Positions 43,682 to 53,142 are shown, numbered from the stretch's first letter. The stretch: DNA of 64,000 bases from Treponema sp. (GCA_009784935.1 WQXI01000005.1:1-64000); one strand, 5' to 3'. The notes: generated by a model not told the origin, from the sequence alone. Translations and numbers: made by a program.

Positions 43682-44406
43682 CTGTCCCCTCCCGATGCAA
43701 TTTTAAAATGTTTTTTTATTTCTTCTTCGTTGGGAGCTAAATCCAAAGCTCTTCTCAGCCAAGTGCGCGCTTCTAAAACTTCTCCGCTTTTATAATACGC
43801 CCACCCGAGCGAATCCAAATAAGCCGCGCTCTGCGGTCTGTAATCGACCGCTCTTCTGCAAAGACGAAGCGCCCGCATTACATCCATCCCCGTATCCGCG
43901 AGAATAAATCCCATGCTGTTCATTGCGGTCGCGTTATCAGAATCAATTTCCAGCGCTTTTTCATAAAGTTCTACCGCGCTTTTATACTGTTTCTGGAGAC
44001 ATGCGGCATAAGCCAGCGTATTGTAAAGAAGCGGCGATTCCAGACCGCTGGACTGAAGCCTTTTTAGTTCGTATTCTGCCATTCTGACGCGTTTTGTAAT
44101 AACATAAATATACGCAAGAGTCATTCTGCATTGATAAACTCGGAGTATATCACTGCTGGAAGTTACCACTTGTTCGAGAAACGAAAGAGCTTCTTCGTAG
44201 TGTTCAAGCTTTGTATAACAAAGCCCAAGATAATATGCGAGTTCCATTTTTTCATCATAATTTAAACCGGATGTATCTGTTGAGAGCAGTTCATCAAGCG
44301 CTTTTTTCCAGTCTTTTTTTTGATATAACTGTACAGCGTCCTGAAACTTTTCGTCTGGGCGGGAATTATCATCGATAGTGTCATTTTCATTTTCATAAAA
44401 AGTCAT
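43678..44406 (-). CDS. Cytosolic TPR-repeat protein
   Basis: 242 residues made almost wholly of tetratricopeptide repeats: PDEKFQDAVQLYQKKDWKKAL, MELAYYLGLCYTKLEHYEEALSFLEQ, ESPLLYNTLAYAACLQKQYKSAVELYEKALEI, AYLDSLGWAYYKSGEVLEARTWLRRALDLAPNEEE. No signal peptide. A scaffold role is likely. It lies between surE and the NHL protein with 15 bp and -4 bp spacing. Confidence 0.8.
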   Translation of the reverse strand: MTFYENENDTIDDNSRPDEKFQDAVQLYQKKDWKKALDELLSTDTSGLNYDEKMELAYYLGLCYTKLEHYEEALSFLEQVVTSSSDILRVYQCRMTLAYIYVITKRVRMAEYELKRLQSSGLESPLLYNTLAYAACLQKQYKSAVELYEKALEIDSDNATAMNSMGFILADTGMDVMRALRLCRRAVDYRPQSAAYLDSLGWAYYKSGEVLEARTWLRRALDLAPNEEEIKKHFKIASGGDR

Positions 44407-44421
44407 GCTCCCTCCCCCCTG

Positions 44422-45183
44422 TTAACCTGACGCAATTACCGGCTGGGATAATACAATGCTGAATGCTGCATTGCCTTTTAAGACCTCAGCCCAATCAGAA
44501 CCTTCCTCAGGAATATTCTCCGCTTTTCCGGGTTTGGCAAAACAATATCTGCCTCCATCCGGAGATGTATAAGAAACAATCCTATCATTATAATACCTCA
44601 AAGAAGGAAAAGAAGAAACAAGCGCGAGAGGTTTTTTTTCGGTATTGGGAAAATTAACATTCACAAATGAACCGGCTTTCCAGTATCCCATTAAAGGGAC
44701 CAGTTTTTCTATGATGTATGAGATTACAGATTCCCACTGCCACGAGAGCTCATTTTCTACCAATGAAAGCGCGACAGAAGGAATGCCAAACATGCTCCCT
44801 TGTCTTGCCGCCGCCGCTGTCCCGGAATAAATTATATCGGTTCCTAGGTTTGCTCCGGCATTAATTCCGGACAGTATTAAATCCGGCGCTCTCTCCATAT
44901 TAAAAGCCGGACTTTCTGTAGAAATACAGATTTCCGGGATTCCGCCCAATAACGCTGTAATAATGCAATCTACGGGGGTTCCTGAACATGACCAAGTATC
45001 TTCTTCGATTTCTGATAGTTTTAACGGAGCAGATAAAAATTCGATAGAATGAGAACAGCCCGAACGATTGGAATCAGGAGCGACGGTAAAAACCCTGTGT
45101 CCTGCGTTTCTCAGAGCTTTTGCGAGAAGCCTTACTCCCTGAGAAGAAATTCCATCATCATTGGAAAGAAGGATTTTAAGCAT
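44422..45183 (-). CDS. surE: 5'/3'-nucleotidase SurE
   Basis: 253 residues with the family signature at the N-terminus: MLKILLSNDDGISSQGVRLLAKAL (metal-binding Asp9/Asp10) and VAPDSNRSGCSHSIEF. LILSGINAGANLGTDIIYSGTAAAARQG holds the conserved Asn and Gly residues. It dephosphorylates nucleoside monophosphates, a housekeeping and stress role. It overlaps the galK-like gene by 8 bases, suggesting coupled translation. Confidence 0.94.
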   Translation of the reverse strand: MLKILLSNDDGISSQGVRLLAKALRNAGHRVFTVAPDSNRSGCSHSIEFLSAPLKLSEIEEDTWSCSGTPVDCIITALLGGIPEICISTESPAFNMERAPDLILSGINAGANLGTDIIYSGTAAAARQGSMFGIPSVALSLVENELSWQWESVISYIIEKLVPLMGYWKAGSFVNVNFPNTEKKPLALVSSFPSLRYYNDRIVSYTSPDGGRYCFAKPGKAENIPEEGSDWAEVLKGNAAFSIVLSQPVIASG

Positions 45184-46396
45184 TTGTCCCCTTCCGCGTT
45201 TGTACTATTCTGGCTTTTGCAGCCAGTTTAATTTCGTAAACCACCGGGCGGAACCCAAATATTCTTTCATACTCTTCCATGCGTTTTTTATATTCTTCCG
45301 CAAGCTCACGGCGGATAATTGTATATGTGCAGCCTCCAAACCCTGTGCCTGTCATCCTCGAACCTGCCGCTCCTTCGATCTCCTGCGCTCGTTTTACAAG
45401 CCAGTCAACTTCGGGACAGCTGATTTCATAAAGATCACGCAAGCTTTCGTGAGAATGATAAATAATTTTTGCAAGAGAAGCGAGATCACTCCGCTCAAGC
45501 GCATCGGATGCGTCTTCTACCCTGCGGATTTCTTCGACAATGTGAATGCTTCGCCTGCGAATTTGTTCGGGGAAATCTCCGAGAACTTCTAAAAGATCTG
45601 ACGAAGCAAAATCCTTAAAACTCGCGCCCTGCCGTTTTTGCGAAAGAAGTTCCAGCCCTTTTAGAATATCAGAACGGCGCAGATTTATTTCGTTCTCTGT
45701 GCCCATTCTCGGAACGCGCGAATCAACAAGTAAAAATTTAAACTTTGCAAACGGTGATTTAATGAACTTTAATTCATTTTCTGATGAATCTATCGCTAAA
45801 AAATGGTCCTTCTTGGAACACAAGGTTATATAATAATCTGCAAGCGGAATTGTCGTGCCAAAAATAGTTTTATGAGCATCTTTTAGCTTTTGCGCTAGAT
45901 CTAAATCGCTTATCTGAAAATGCAAAAGATTTCTTAACGCAACTGCCGCAGCGACTTCTATAGCGGTAGAAGAAGCCAGAGCGATATGCTGGGGTATATC
46001 ACCGCAAAACGAAAAGTTAAGCCCTTTCATTGGAAACCCAAGCTCAATAAACATAAGAATTGCAGGTTTTAAGTGGTTTGCCCACCTGTCTTCGCGCCTA
46101 TATTTGAGATTTGCCAGCGTACTTCTCTTTCTTTCTTTTAAATCTGCGGCATAAAAACGGAATGAATTGTCTTTTCGGTTACTTACGGCAACATGAATGT
46201 AACGATCTATCGCGGCTGACAGAAAAATACCGTCTTCCGGCTCGCCTTGTTCACCCAAAAAGTGAATTCTTCCGGGCGCTTCGGCTATGACTATAGGGTT
46301 AGAACGCTCGCTGTCAGAAGAAACGCTGCCGCTCTTTTGACTCGGTCTTGATTCTAGTTCATACTCTAATTGATGTATTTGACCGATATCCAGCAT
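45176..46396 (-). CDS. GHMP kinase related to galactokinase
   Basis: 406 residues of the GHMP small-molecule kinase family: N-terminal APGRIHFLGEQGEPEDG, ATP-binding HIALASSTAIEVAAAVAL (usually GAGLSSSAALEVA) and C-terminal RMTGTGFGGCTYTI. The order and length fit galactokinase. However, the sugar-binding motif GEHTDYNxG is replaced by GEQGEPEDG (residues 48-56), changing the His, Thr and Tyr expected in true GalK. It therefore may phosphorylate another sugar or be a regulatory homologue. It starts the galK-like/surE/TPR/NHL/thiI transcript. GGGAGGG is the ribosome-binding site. Confidence 0.75.
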   Translation of the reverse strand: MLDIGQIHQLEYELESRPSQKSGSVSSDSERSNPIVIAEAPGRIHFLGEQGEPEDGIFLSAAIDRYIHVAVSNRKDNSFRFYAADLKERKRSTLANLKYRREDRWANHLKPAILMFIELGFPMKGLNFSFCGDIPQHIALASSTAIEVAAAVALRNLLHFQISDLDLAQKLKDAHKTIFGTTIPLADYYITLCSKKDHFLAIDSSENELKFIKSPFAKFKFLLVDSRVPRMGTENEINLRRSDILKGLELLSQKRQGASFKDFASSDLLEVLGDFPEQIRRRSIHIVEEIRRVEDASDALERSDLASLAKIIYHSHESLRDLYEISCPEVDWLVKRAQEIEGAAGSRMTGTGFGGCTYTIIRRELAEEYKKRMEEYERIFGFRPVVYEIKLAAKARIVQTRKGTNA

Positions 46397-46425
46397 TAAA
46401 ACCCTCCCTTTTTCTTGATTTTTCT

Positions 46426-46454
46426 ATTATATCAAGGAATAAGAGAATCTTCAA
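46426..46454 (-). promoter_or_regulatory. Promoter of the GHMP kinase-surE operon
   Basis: TTGAAG (46449-46454) and a perfect TATAAT (46426-46431) on the minus strand, 17 bp apart. A CTTGAT/ATCAAG inverted pair (about 46414-46436) overlaps the -10 and start site and could be an operator or weak terminator of the permease gene upstream. Confidence 0.7.
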
Positions 46455-46471
46455 TGGCGTATATTACGAAA

Positions 46472-47299
46472 TTATGTCGTTTTTTTACTAAGTATAGAAA
46501 CAATAATAATTGCAAAAAAAGTACAAATATACGGGAAAGCGAGTAGAATTTCGGCTGGAATTGTAAGAATCTGAGCATAATTTGAAAGAACCTCTGCAAA
46601 CGAAAAGACAAAAGCAGCGGCGGCAATACCAAACGGCTTTTTCATTCCAAAAAATATAATAACAAGAGCTATCCACCCCTTTCCGGCGGACATTCCGGGT
46701 ACAAAAGCTCCAAGGTTAAGGCTCAAAAATGCTCCTCCAATACCGCAGAAAATACCGCATATAATAAATGCTATTAATTGATAAAATTGGGGATTTATTC
46801 CCAGCGATTTAAGGGATTCTGAACTTTTTTCGCACGCTCTGAGTCTGTATCCAAATGGTGTTTTATATATAGTAATCCATGATATTAATAATAGAATAAC
46901 CGCAGTTAGTATAAACCAATTTAAGTTTAATTGATCAATGTTTACGGCGAATACGCCTTTTGTATTAAATATTTTTTCTGAAAGAATAATGCATATTCCG
47001 CCGGAAAAAAGATTTACCGCAAGTCCTGATATAAATAAGTTGGCTTTTAATTTAAAGACCGAAAACAAGTAAAGTATTGATAATATTAAAGCCGCAAAAA
47101 CAGCGGAGAAAACAGCAAGAATAATATTATTAGTAAAAAAATATACAACTATTGATGAAAATGCGCTAAAGAGAAGCATTCCTTCCAGCGCTATGTTAAG
47201 ATTTCCGCTAAGAGCCGGGAATAATCCGCCTAAAGAAGCAAAGAATAAAGGGATCATTACTGTTACAGAACTTTTTAAAAAAGAAAATATATAATCCAT
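46472..47299 (-). CDS. ABC transporter permease 2 (nucleoside/BMP type)
   Basis: 275 residues with about eight membrane helices of the branched-chain/BPD_transp_2 permease fold. Markers are FFASLGGLFPALSGNLNIALEGMLLFSAF near the start and GMSAGKGWIALVIIFFGMKKPFG (coupling region) near the end, which match YufQ/NupC-type permeases. It follows permease 1 after 2 bp. Works with permease 1, the two-domain ATPase and the BMP-type lipoprotein. Confidence 0.88.
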   Translation of the reverse strand: MDYIFSFLKSSVTVMIPLFFASLGGLFPALSGNLNIALEGMLLFSAFSSIVVYFFTNNIILAVFSAVFAALILSILYLFSVFKLKANLFISGLAVNLFSGGICIILSEKIFNTKGVFAVNIDQLNLNWFILTAVILLLISWITIYKTPFGYRLRACEKSSESLKSLGINPQFYQLIAFIICGIFCGIGGAFLSLNLGAFVPGMSAGKGWIALVIIFFGMKKPFGIAAAAFVFSFAEVLSNYAQILTIPAEILLAFPYICTFFAIIIVSILSKKTT

Positions 47300-47301
47300 T
47301 G

Positions 47302-48333
47302 TTATCCTTTTTTTCTTTTAAATAAATTCTTTACAATAATGCTTGTAGAAAGCATAAATATAACCGCCTGCACAATATAAGAAACCTCAAAAGTTAAACC
47401 GGTATTCTGCATTGCAATCCTTGCGCCTGCGTTTATCCAAGCGACAAAGAAAGCGCATGGCAAGACAGCAGCCGGAGAAAAAAACGCTATTAACGCGACT
47501 GTAAGCCCGCTCCAGCCAAGTCCTGCAGAAAACTCCCTTATGACTGCATGATGCGTTCCAAGTACCAATATGCCACCCGCTAATCCGTACAACGCTCCGC
47601 TAATTGCCATCGATAAAACTGTGTTTCTTTTTGTGTTGATTCCTCCGTATCTAGCGAATAATTCATTAAACCCTGCTATTCTAAACTCATATCCAATTTT
47701 TGTTTTATACAGAAAAAACCATATTAATATAATAAATATTATTGCTATAAATATTCCTGTATTTAAATAAGACGGTTTAAAAATAAACGTAAGCTGAATA
47801 TCTGCTGTAATTTTTTTGGTTGACATCAGCGATGTTTCCGGGTCCAAGTAAGGACCTGTAACAAAATAATTTATTATAGGTATCACTGCCAAAGACGCAA
47901 GAAATGTAGTAATTAGTTCGTTTGTATTCCATTTTGCTTTTAAATAACCGCTTAAAGCGCAAAGCCCTCCGGAAAATAATGCCCCCGCTGTCAGCGAAAT
48001 TACCGCGGCTATTGTACCTGAAAGTTTCCCTGTTACAATGTCAGAAAAAAACAGCGCAGCTGCAGTAGAAATAAAAGCTCCAAGATATATCTGCCCCTCT
48101 CCTCCAAGGTTAAGATTGCCGTTTTTCATTGTGATTATTATTCCTAAAGCTCCGAGTATCAGCGGAACTGCGGCATTTAACAAGTTTCCAAAACTAAAAG
48201 TATTTCTAAAAGGTCCCATAAAGAAAAAGTACATTGTTTTTACAGGTTCATCACTTAGCGCAAATATTAATAAAATTAAAAGCAAAATCCCTATAGCAGG
48301 AACGATAAAAACATTAAAATTAATAGTTCTCAT
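47302..48333 (-). CDS. ABC transporter permease 1 (nucleoside/BMP type)
   Basis: 343 residues with about nine membrane helices. KNGNLNLGGEGQIYLGAFISTAAAL and the coupling segment GLGWSGLTVALIAFFSP are characteristic of the YufP/NupB family. It overlaps the ATPase gene by 14 bases. The pair of permeases forms the membrane channel for import from the periplasm. Confidence 0.88.
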   Translation of the reverse strand: MRTINFNVFIVPAIGILLLILLIFALSDEPVKTMYFFFMGPFRNTFSFGNLLNAAVPLILGALGIIITMKNGNLNLGGEGQIYLGAFISTAAALFFSDIVTGKLSGTIAAVISLTAGALFSGGLCALSGYLKAKWNTNELITTFLASLAVIPIINYFVTGPYLDPETSLMSTKKITADIQLTFIFKPSYLNTGIFIAIIFIILIWFFLYKTKIGYEFRIAGFNELFARYGGINTKRNTVLSMAISGALYGLAGGILVLGTHHAVIREFSAGLGWSGLTVALIAFFSPAAVLPCAFFVAWINAGARIAMQNTGLTFEVSYIVQAVIFMLSTSIIVKNLFKRKKG

Positions 48334-49810
48334 ATTTAATGTTCCTTATTTCTTTATCAAGATTATAAAAATTACCGTCATTTATAAATTCTTTTTTTAT
48401 TTTTCCTCTGTGCATTACATATATTTTATCAGCAAGTTTTAAAACTACTTCAAGATCTGTAGAAATTAAAATAATCGCAGCTCCATTTTTTCTTAATTTT
48501 TCTATTTCTTCCATAATGTAATAAGAAGAAGTAATATCAAGTCCCCAAGTTGGCTCTGATAATACAATATAATCCTTGTATTGATTCATTTCTCTTTCTA
48601 AAATCAATTTTTGAAGATTACCGCCGGATAATACAGATGCATTTTTATCCAATAGCTTGTCTTTATTCTTATTTTTTTTAACAGTTTTAAAATAATTATG
48701 CCTTATATTAATAATTTTATTTTCTTCTATTGTGGCATTTCCTGCGCTTCCCACTCTTATTCTGTCCGCCGGAACATACGAAAGCCCCTGTTTTCTTAAC
48801 TTTTGAATACTATAATCAGAAATATCGTTATTATAATGATAAATTTTACCGCTGTGAGGTTTAAGAAAACCGCCGAGAACAGCTTCTATTACTCCAAGGC
48901 CGTTTCCTCCTACTCCTGTAAACCCGATAATTTCTCCGGAAGAAACAGAAAAATTAATATTTTCCAGCAGCGGGCGTTCCTCTCCTTTTCTTATTACTGT
49001 AACATCATTAAACGAAATTACAGTTTTCTCTTTCTTTTTAATTTCTGATTGCTCAAATGTACGGTTAAACATTAAATCGTTTGATTTATTACTGTCTTTA
49101 TCACCTATCATCATTGCGGCAATTTTTTCTATATCTATTTCTGAATTTTTTGAATCTAAAATACTTATCAGTTCTCCGTTTTTTAAAACCGCAGCCCTGT
49201 CTGCAATCTGTTTAATTTCATTTAATTTATGGGTGATAAATATTATTGATTTTCCTTTTGACACAAGATTTTTTAATGTATTAAAAAGAGAATTAATTTC
49301 GTTTTCTGTTAATATTGACGTTGGCTCGTCAAAGATTAAAATATCAGCGTCATTATATAATATACGGCATATTTCTACCTGCTGCATTTGTCCGCTTGTT
49401 AATTCTTTTAATTTAGAGGTACTTTTAATAGAAAAATTATTTGCTTTTATTATTTTTCCAGCTTCTTCGTCTGCTTTTTTTTTATCAAAAAACAAATTAA
49501 ATTTTAACGGCTCTTTTCCCATTACAATATTTTCTGCAGCAGTATATTCAGGAAAAAGCATGAAATGCTGATGAACCATTCCAATTTTTCCGTTAACAGA
49601 TACATCTCCGCTGTCTTGTTTTTCTAAAGAGCAGATTATTTTCATTAGCGTGGTTTTTCCCGCGCCGTTTTCGCCCGCAATACAGAGGATTTCGCCTTTT
49701 TTTAAATTTAGACTTATATTATTATTTGCCTTAAAGTCTCTACCGGCGTATTGCTTATTTACGTTTTTTACGTCAATAACATTTTCACTCATAGAATTAT
49801 TAGAATTCAT
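48320..49810 (-). CDS. ABC transporter ATPase, two-domain (YufO/NupA type)
   Basis: 496 residues with two ABC domains in one chain. Domain 1: Walker A GENGAGKTT, signature LTSGQMQQVEI, Walker B ILIFDEPTS. Domain 2: GVGGNGLGVIEAVLGG in place of a normal Walker A (no Lys), signature LSGGNLQKLIL and IVLSEPTWGLD. A degenerate second site is usual in this RbsA/NupA-like group. It energises import of the ligand bound by the upstream BMP lipoprotein, with which it overlaps by 11 bases. Confidence 0.9.
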   Translation of the reverse strand: MNSNNSMSENVIDVKNVNKQYAGRDFKANNNISLNLKKGEILCIAGENGAGKTTLMKIICSLEKQDSGDVSVNGKIGMVHQHFMLFPEYTAAENIVMGKEPLKFNLFFDKKKADEEAGKIIKANNFSIKSTSKLKELTSGQMQQVEICRILYNDADILIFDEPTSILTENEINSLFNTLKNLVSKGKSIIFITHKLNEIKQIADRAAVLKNGELISILDSKNSEIDIEKIAAMMIGDKDSNKSNDLMFNRTFEQSEIKKKEKTVISFNDVTVIRKGEERPLLENINFSVSSGEIIGFTGVGGNGLGVIEAVLGGFLKPHSGKIYHYNNDISDYSIQKLRKQGLSYVPADRIRVGSAGNATIEENKIINIRHNYFKTVKKNKNKDKLLDKNASVLSGGNLQKLILEREMNQYKDYIVLSEPTWGLDITSSYYIMEEIEKLRKNGAAIILISTDLEVVLKLADKIYVMHRGKIKKEFINDGNFYNLDKEIRNIKYENY

Positions 49811-50792
49811 TTAAAAATTGCTCAAATCTTGTTCTTATATCCAAAGGAAGATTTTGATACGCAGGATCATCTGTTATAAAACCCAGATAACCGTCACTTA
49901 TCCCTATTGTACGGTTATAACCATACTGCATTTCTCCTGATAGAATTTCTTCGATTATTTCGAGCATAAGTTTCTTTTGTTCCATTATTCCGCAGCCGAC
50001 TATAACTCCGCGCGCGAGATTATATGCATTATTATTATACCATACAATATATGCGCCTCTATCCGCAGCTGTTCTGATCATTCCTTGAGCAGCGCCTCCT
50101 GCAATAGCTGTAAATACATCAACGCCGGAATCAATCATAGCCGATGTAAGTTCTGATGCTTTGCTCGCGTCTATCCAATTTCCTACAATACGCATATCAA
50201 GTTCTATTTCGTTATCTACGAGCCTTGCGCCTTTTAAAAACCCCGGAACCATTTGATTTGTTAAAAGCGGATATTCCTGCGCTGCAATAAAACCAATCCT
50301 TTTATGCCTGTTTGCGTTAGGCATATCACTTACTGTAATTAAACCTGCTAAATAACCCAGCAGTAATGATTGTTCGTATTGATTATAAAAGTAAGTTTTT
50401 ATCTGAGGGTTACCTTCATAAAAAGCGTCTAAAATAATAAATTTAATATCAGGAAAATGACGCATTGCGTTTTTGCAGATTTCCGGCAGTGACGGATTAG
50501 AGCCTATAACAATATTATATTCTCCTGTTGAGATCATTTCTGTCAATTGCATTTCCCATTCCGCTTGATTAATGCCGGCTTCGTATATTTTTATTCTTAA
50601 ATCCGGATATTTTTGTAATGCGGCATTGGCTCCTTCTGCCATTAATTCATAAGCGGGGCTTCCTGCTATTAAACCCGTAACAAAAACAAGGATAGAAACA
50701 TCATCAGGATTAAACGCGGAGTTATTTTTAGGAACGCATCCAAAGAACAATATTGCCGCTAAAAGTATAACTGTAATAATTGAATTTTTCAT
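49800..50792 (-). CDS. BMP/PnrA-family substrate-binding lipoprotein
   Basis: 330 residues: leader with lipobox FFGC (residues 16-19), then a periplasmic-binding fold of the basic membrane protein family. Features include ILVFVTGLIAGSPAYELMAEGANAAL, NIVIGSNPSLPEICKNAMRHFPDIKFIILDA, YEQSLLLGYLAGLITVSD and KRIGFIAAQEYPLL. Known members bind purine nucleosides (PnrA/TmpC of Treponema) or other ligands. Here the partners are a sugar kinase and a glycosidase, so a sugar-containing ligand is likely. It overlaps the kinase gene by 4 bases. Confidence 0.88.
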   Translation of the reverse strand: MKNSIITVILLAAILFFGCVPKNNSAFNPDDVSILVFVTGLIAGSPAYELMAEGANAALQKYPDLRIKIYEAGINQAEWEMQLTEMISTGEYNIVIGSNPSLPEICKNAMRHFPDIKFIILDAFYEGNPQIKTYFYNQYEQSLLLGYLAGLITVSDMPNANRHKRIGFIAAQEYPLLTNQMVPGFLKGARLVDNEIELDMRIVGNWIDASKASELTSAMIDSGVDVFTAIAGGAAQGMIRTAADRGAYIVWYNNNAYNLARGVIVGCGIMEQKKLMLEIIEEILSGEMQYGYNRTIGISDGYLGFITDDPAYQNLPLDIRTRFEQFLNEF

Positions 50793-52048
50793 ATTTTTTC
50801 CTTTGCTTCTTTATACTCAAAATAACGATTATTGTAAAGGTCTTTTTTAGAATAATCCGGCTCATAACATCTTTTAATCTTATATAAAGCTGATGAGGCT
50901 TCTTTATAAGAAGAATAAATGCCTTTTTTAAATGCTCCTATGATAAATAAACCAAGTAATTCTGCTTCTTTAAAAGCGCCCTCTATTATTACTTTTTCTG
51001 TTATATCTGCCTTAATCTGATTAAAATAACTATAATCAGAAAGACCTCCGCTGACATGAATTTTGTTTGTTTTTTGCCCCATTTCTTTCATAATGTTTAA
51101 AATATCTTTAATTCTAAAACTAATATTTTCTAAAACATTTTTTGCTTCTATATTACTTTGCGCCTGATCAAAAAAATCATCTATATTTTTTATATTTAAA
51201 CTTTCTGTCTTTTCCTCTATCATTTTACCGGAAGTTCCTATTATCCCGGATAAATTCCAGTAAGGTTCGATGGGATGACTGTAAGACATCAGCTTGTCAT
51301 GCTTTATATAATTTTCTGTACAAAGATTTATACCGTCAGAAGTCCCTGTACGGTTACAAGCTGTTTCGGGTTCTGTAATTCCGCTGCCCAATATCGAAGC
51401 AAAAAAATCAGGTCCTCCGGAAATTACAGGTATATTTTTTTTAAAACCAAAATATTCTGCATTAGACGCTGATAACAGCCCAAACTCATCTCCTGGATTA
51501 ATAAAAGAAGGAAACTTTTCTTTATCTAGTTTTAACTTTTCCAGAACATCATCATTCCAAAACCAGCGGTCAAATCCTTTACATGGAAAAACAGTTCTTG
51601 CATTCCCTGTCAATTTATATGCAAGATATTCCGGGCACCCTACAAAAAAATCAGTGTTATTATATAGCGATTCTTCTTCATTTTTTATATATAAGATTTT
51701 CGGCAGAAAAAAACCAGCGTCGACATAACCCTGCATTAAATCAGAAACATGTAAATTGTATTTTTCAGCTCGCCTGTCTGTCCAAAGCCTTGCGTTTTCC
51801 TGCGGATTATTTTTTTTAGGTACCGGTACTAGAGTTGGTCCGTTTCCGCTGATAATAATTGCTTCTATTTTTGAAAGATCCCTGGTTCTCTTACAGCATT
51901 CATTAAATGTGTCAATCCATACAGAAGGATCAGTCTCAATATTATTTTTTGCTTTTAAAGGCAGTAATAATAATGATAAACGATTCCCGTTATAATCCCA
52001 AACTGCGAATTTAAAAGTAGATGTGCCAATATCAATTGTTAAAAGCAT
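50789..52048 (-). CDS. FGGY-family carbohydrate kinase
   Basis: 419 residues with the actin-like ATPase fold of FGGY kinases: phosphate-1 loop LTIDIGTSTFKFAVWD at the N-terminus, IISGNGPTLVPV, catalytic-region ENARLWTDRRAE, VISGGPDFFASILGSG and adenosine motif IHVSGGLSDYSYFNQI. It is shorter than typical xylulokinases (about 480-500 residues). It phosphorylates a sugar or polyol in the cytosol. Located between the GH5 enzyme (8 bp) and the BMP lipoprotein (overlap), it probably acts on what the transporter brings in. Confidence 0.87.
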   Translation of the reverse strand: MLLTIDIGTSTFKFAVWDYNGNRLSLLLLPLKAKNNIETDPSVWIDTFNECCKRTRDLSKIEAIIISGNGPTLVPVPKKNNPQENARLWTDRRAEKYNLHVSDLMQGYVDAGFFLPKILYIKNEEESLYNNTDFFVGCPEYLAYKLTGNARTVFPCKGFDRWFWNDDVLEKLKLDKEKFPSFINPGDEFGLLSASNAEYFGFKKNIPVISGGPDFFASILGSGITEPETACNRTGTSDGINLCTENYIKHDKLMSYSHPIEPYWNLSGIIGTSGKMIEEKTESLNIKNIDDFFDQAQSNIEAKNVLENISFRIKDILNIMKEMGQKTNKIHVSGGLSDYSYFNQIKADITEKVIIEGAFKEAELLGLFIIGAFKKGIYSSYKEASSALYKIKRCYEPDYSKKDLYNNRYFEYKEAKEKI

Positions 52049-52056
52049 AGTTTATT

Positions 52057-53142
52057 TTAATATTTTTTAAGCACATCCAATACCGGATTATTTATTCTCT
52101 CTTTATTTTGGTACTGCACAAGATTTTCATGGAGACTTTCTCCTATTGATATAATCCCAAAATCAAGATTTTTATAATTCCAGTAAGAAAAACCGATATT
52201 TATTTCTTTTAATACAGACAAAAGATCTTCGTACCAGCGTAATTGCGCATTTAGCTCTACAGGCGTATAAACTCCAAATTCGTTGCAGATAACAGGAGCA
52301 TTGTACTTTTTACTAAACTCGCTTACAGGTTCAAACTCTTTTAAAAATCTATCTCTGTCCCATTTTCCCTGCGATTGTGTAAAACCGTATTTGCGGATAA
52401 ATCCATCGCCGTAATCGCAAGGATATGTTCTTTCTTCTCTAATCTCAGGGCTGTTAAGCATCCATGGCGCTTTTTGATGAGTAAAAAGTAATGGTTCATA
52501 AAAATGAACGCTGTAAATAACATTATCGTCATCGAACGGCGTTAAAGAAGAAAACATATTAGGCCAGTTCCACATATTTGATCCTGTAATTATTGTTGAA
52601 TTTGGAGCATAACGCCTAATCACTTTACAAAGCCTGTCTTTAACCTTATTCCATATTTCCGGCGAAGGAGCTACAGGTTCGTTTAAGGTCTCAAAAAGAA
52701 CATGAGTTTCGTTACTGTATTTTTCTGACAGGTATGTCCATATTTTTTCTGTTTTATTTAAATATGTATCATTGTCCTCAAATAATTTTTGCACAGGGCT
52801 TTTTGTAACTTCAGAAAAATCATGTCCCGGACATTCATGTAAATCTAGAATCATTTTAAGTCCGTTTTTCTTTGACAATTCTACAGCGCGATCTAAATTA
52901 GCAATTCGGTTTTTTACAGGTTCATCATTATCGTCAAAAAACAAATAAGAGTCTACAGGTACTCTTACATGATCAAAACCCCATGATTTTACATTTACAA
53001 AATCTTTTTCTGTAATAAAAGTCTCCATATGTTTATCAATACCGGGGAAACTATCCGGATCTTTTTCCTGAATAGCGTCAATTTGACTGAGCCATCCTCC
53101 CATGTTTAATCCGCGCATTCTGATCTTTAAGTTTTGGTTCAT
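52057..53142 (-). CDS. Cytosolic glycoside hydrolase family 5-like enzyme
   Basis: 361 residues with a complete GH5 (beta/alpha)8 pattern: RGLNMGGWL, DHVRVPVDSYLF, LDLHECPG, acid/base Glu155 in ETLNEP, SVHFYEP and nucleophile Glu288 in ICNEFGVY. There is no signal peptide, so it acts inside the cell on short glucosides or other glycosides rather than on polymers. A strong AAAAGGAGAAAAAC ribosome-binding site precedes it. It is first in the kinase-BMP-ABC run and may also be co-transcribed with trmB upstream (24-bp gap). Confidence 0.88.
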   Translation of the reverse strand: MNQNLKIRMRGLNMGGWLSQIDAIQEKDPDSFPGIDKHMETFITEKDFVNVKSWGFDHVRVPVDSYLFFDDNDEPVKNRIANLDRAVELSKKNGLKMILDLHECPGHDFSEVTKSPVQKLFEDNDTYLNKTEKIWTYLSEKYSNETHVLFETLNEPVAPSPEIWNKVKDRLCKVIRRYAPNSTIITGSNMWNWPNMFSSLTPFDDDNVIYSVHFYEPLLFTHQKAPWMLNSPEIREERTYPCDYGDGFIRKYGFTQSQGKWDRDRFLKEFEPVSEFSKKYNAPVICNEFGVYTPVELNAQLRWYEDLLSVLKEINIGFSYWNYKNLDFGIISIGESLHENLVQYQNKERINNPVLDVLKKY

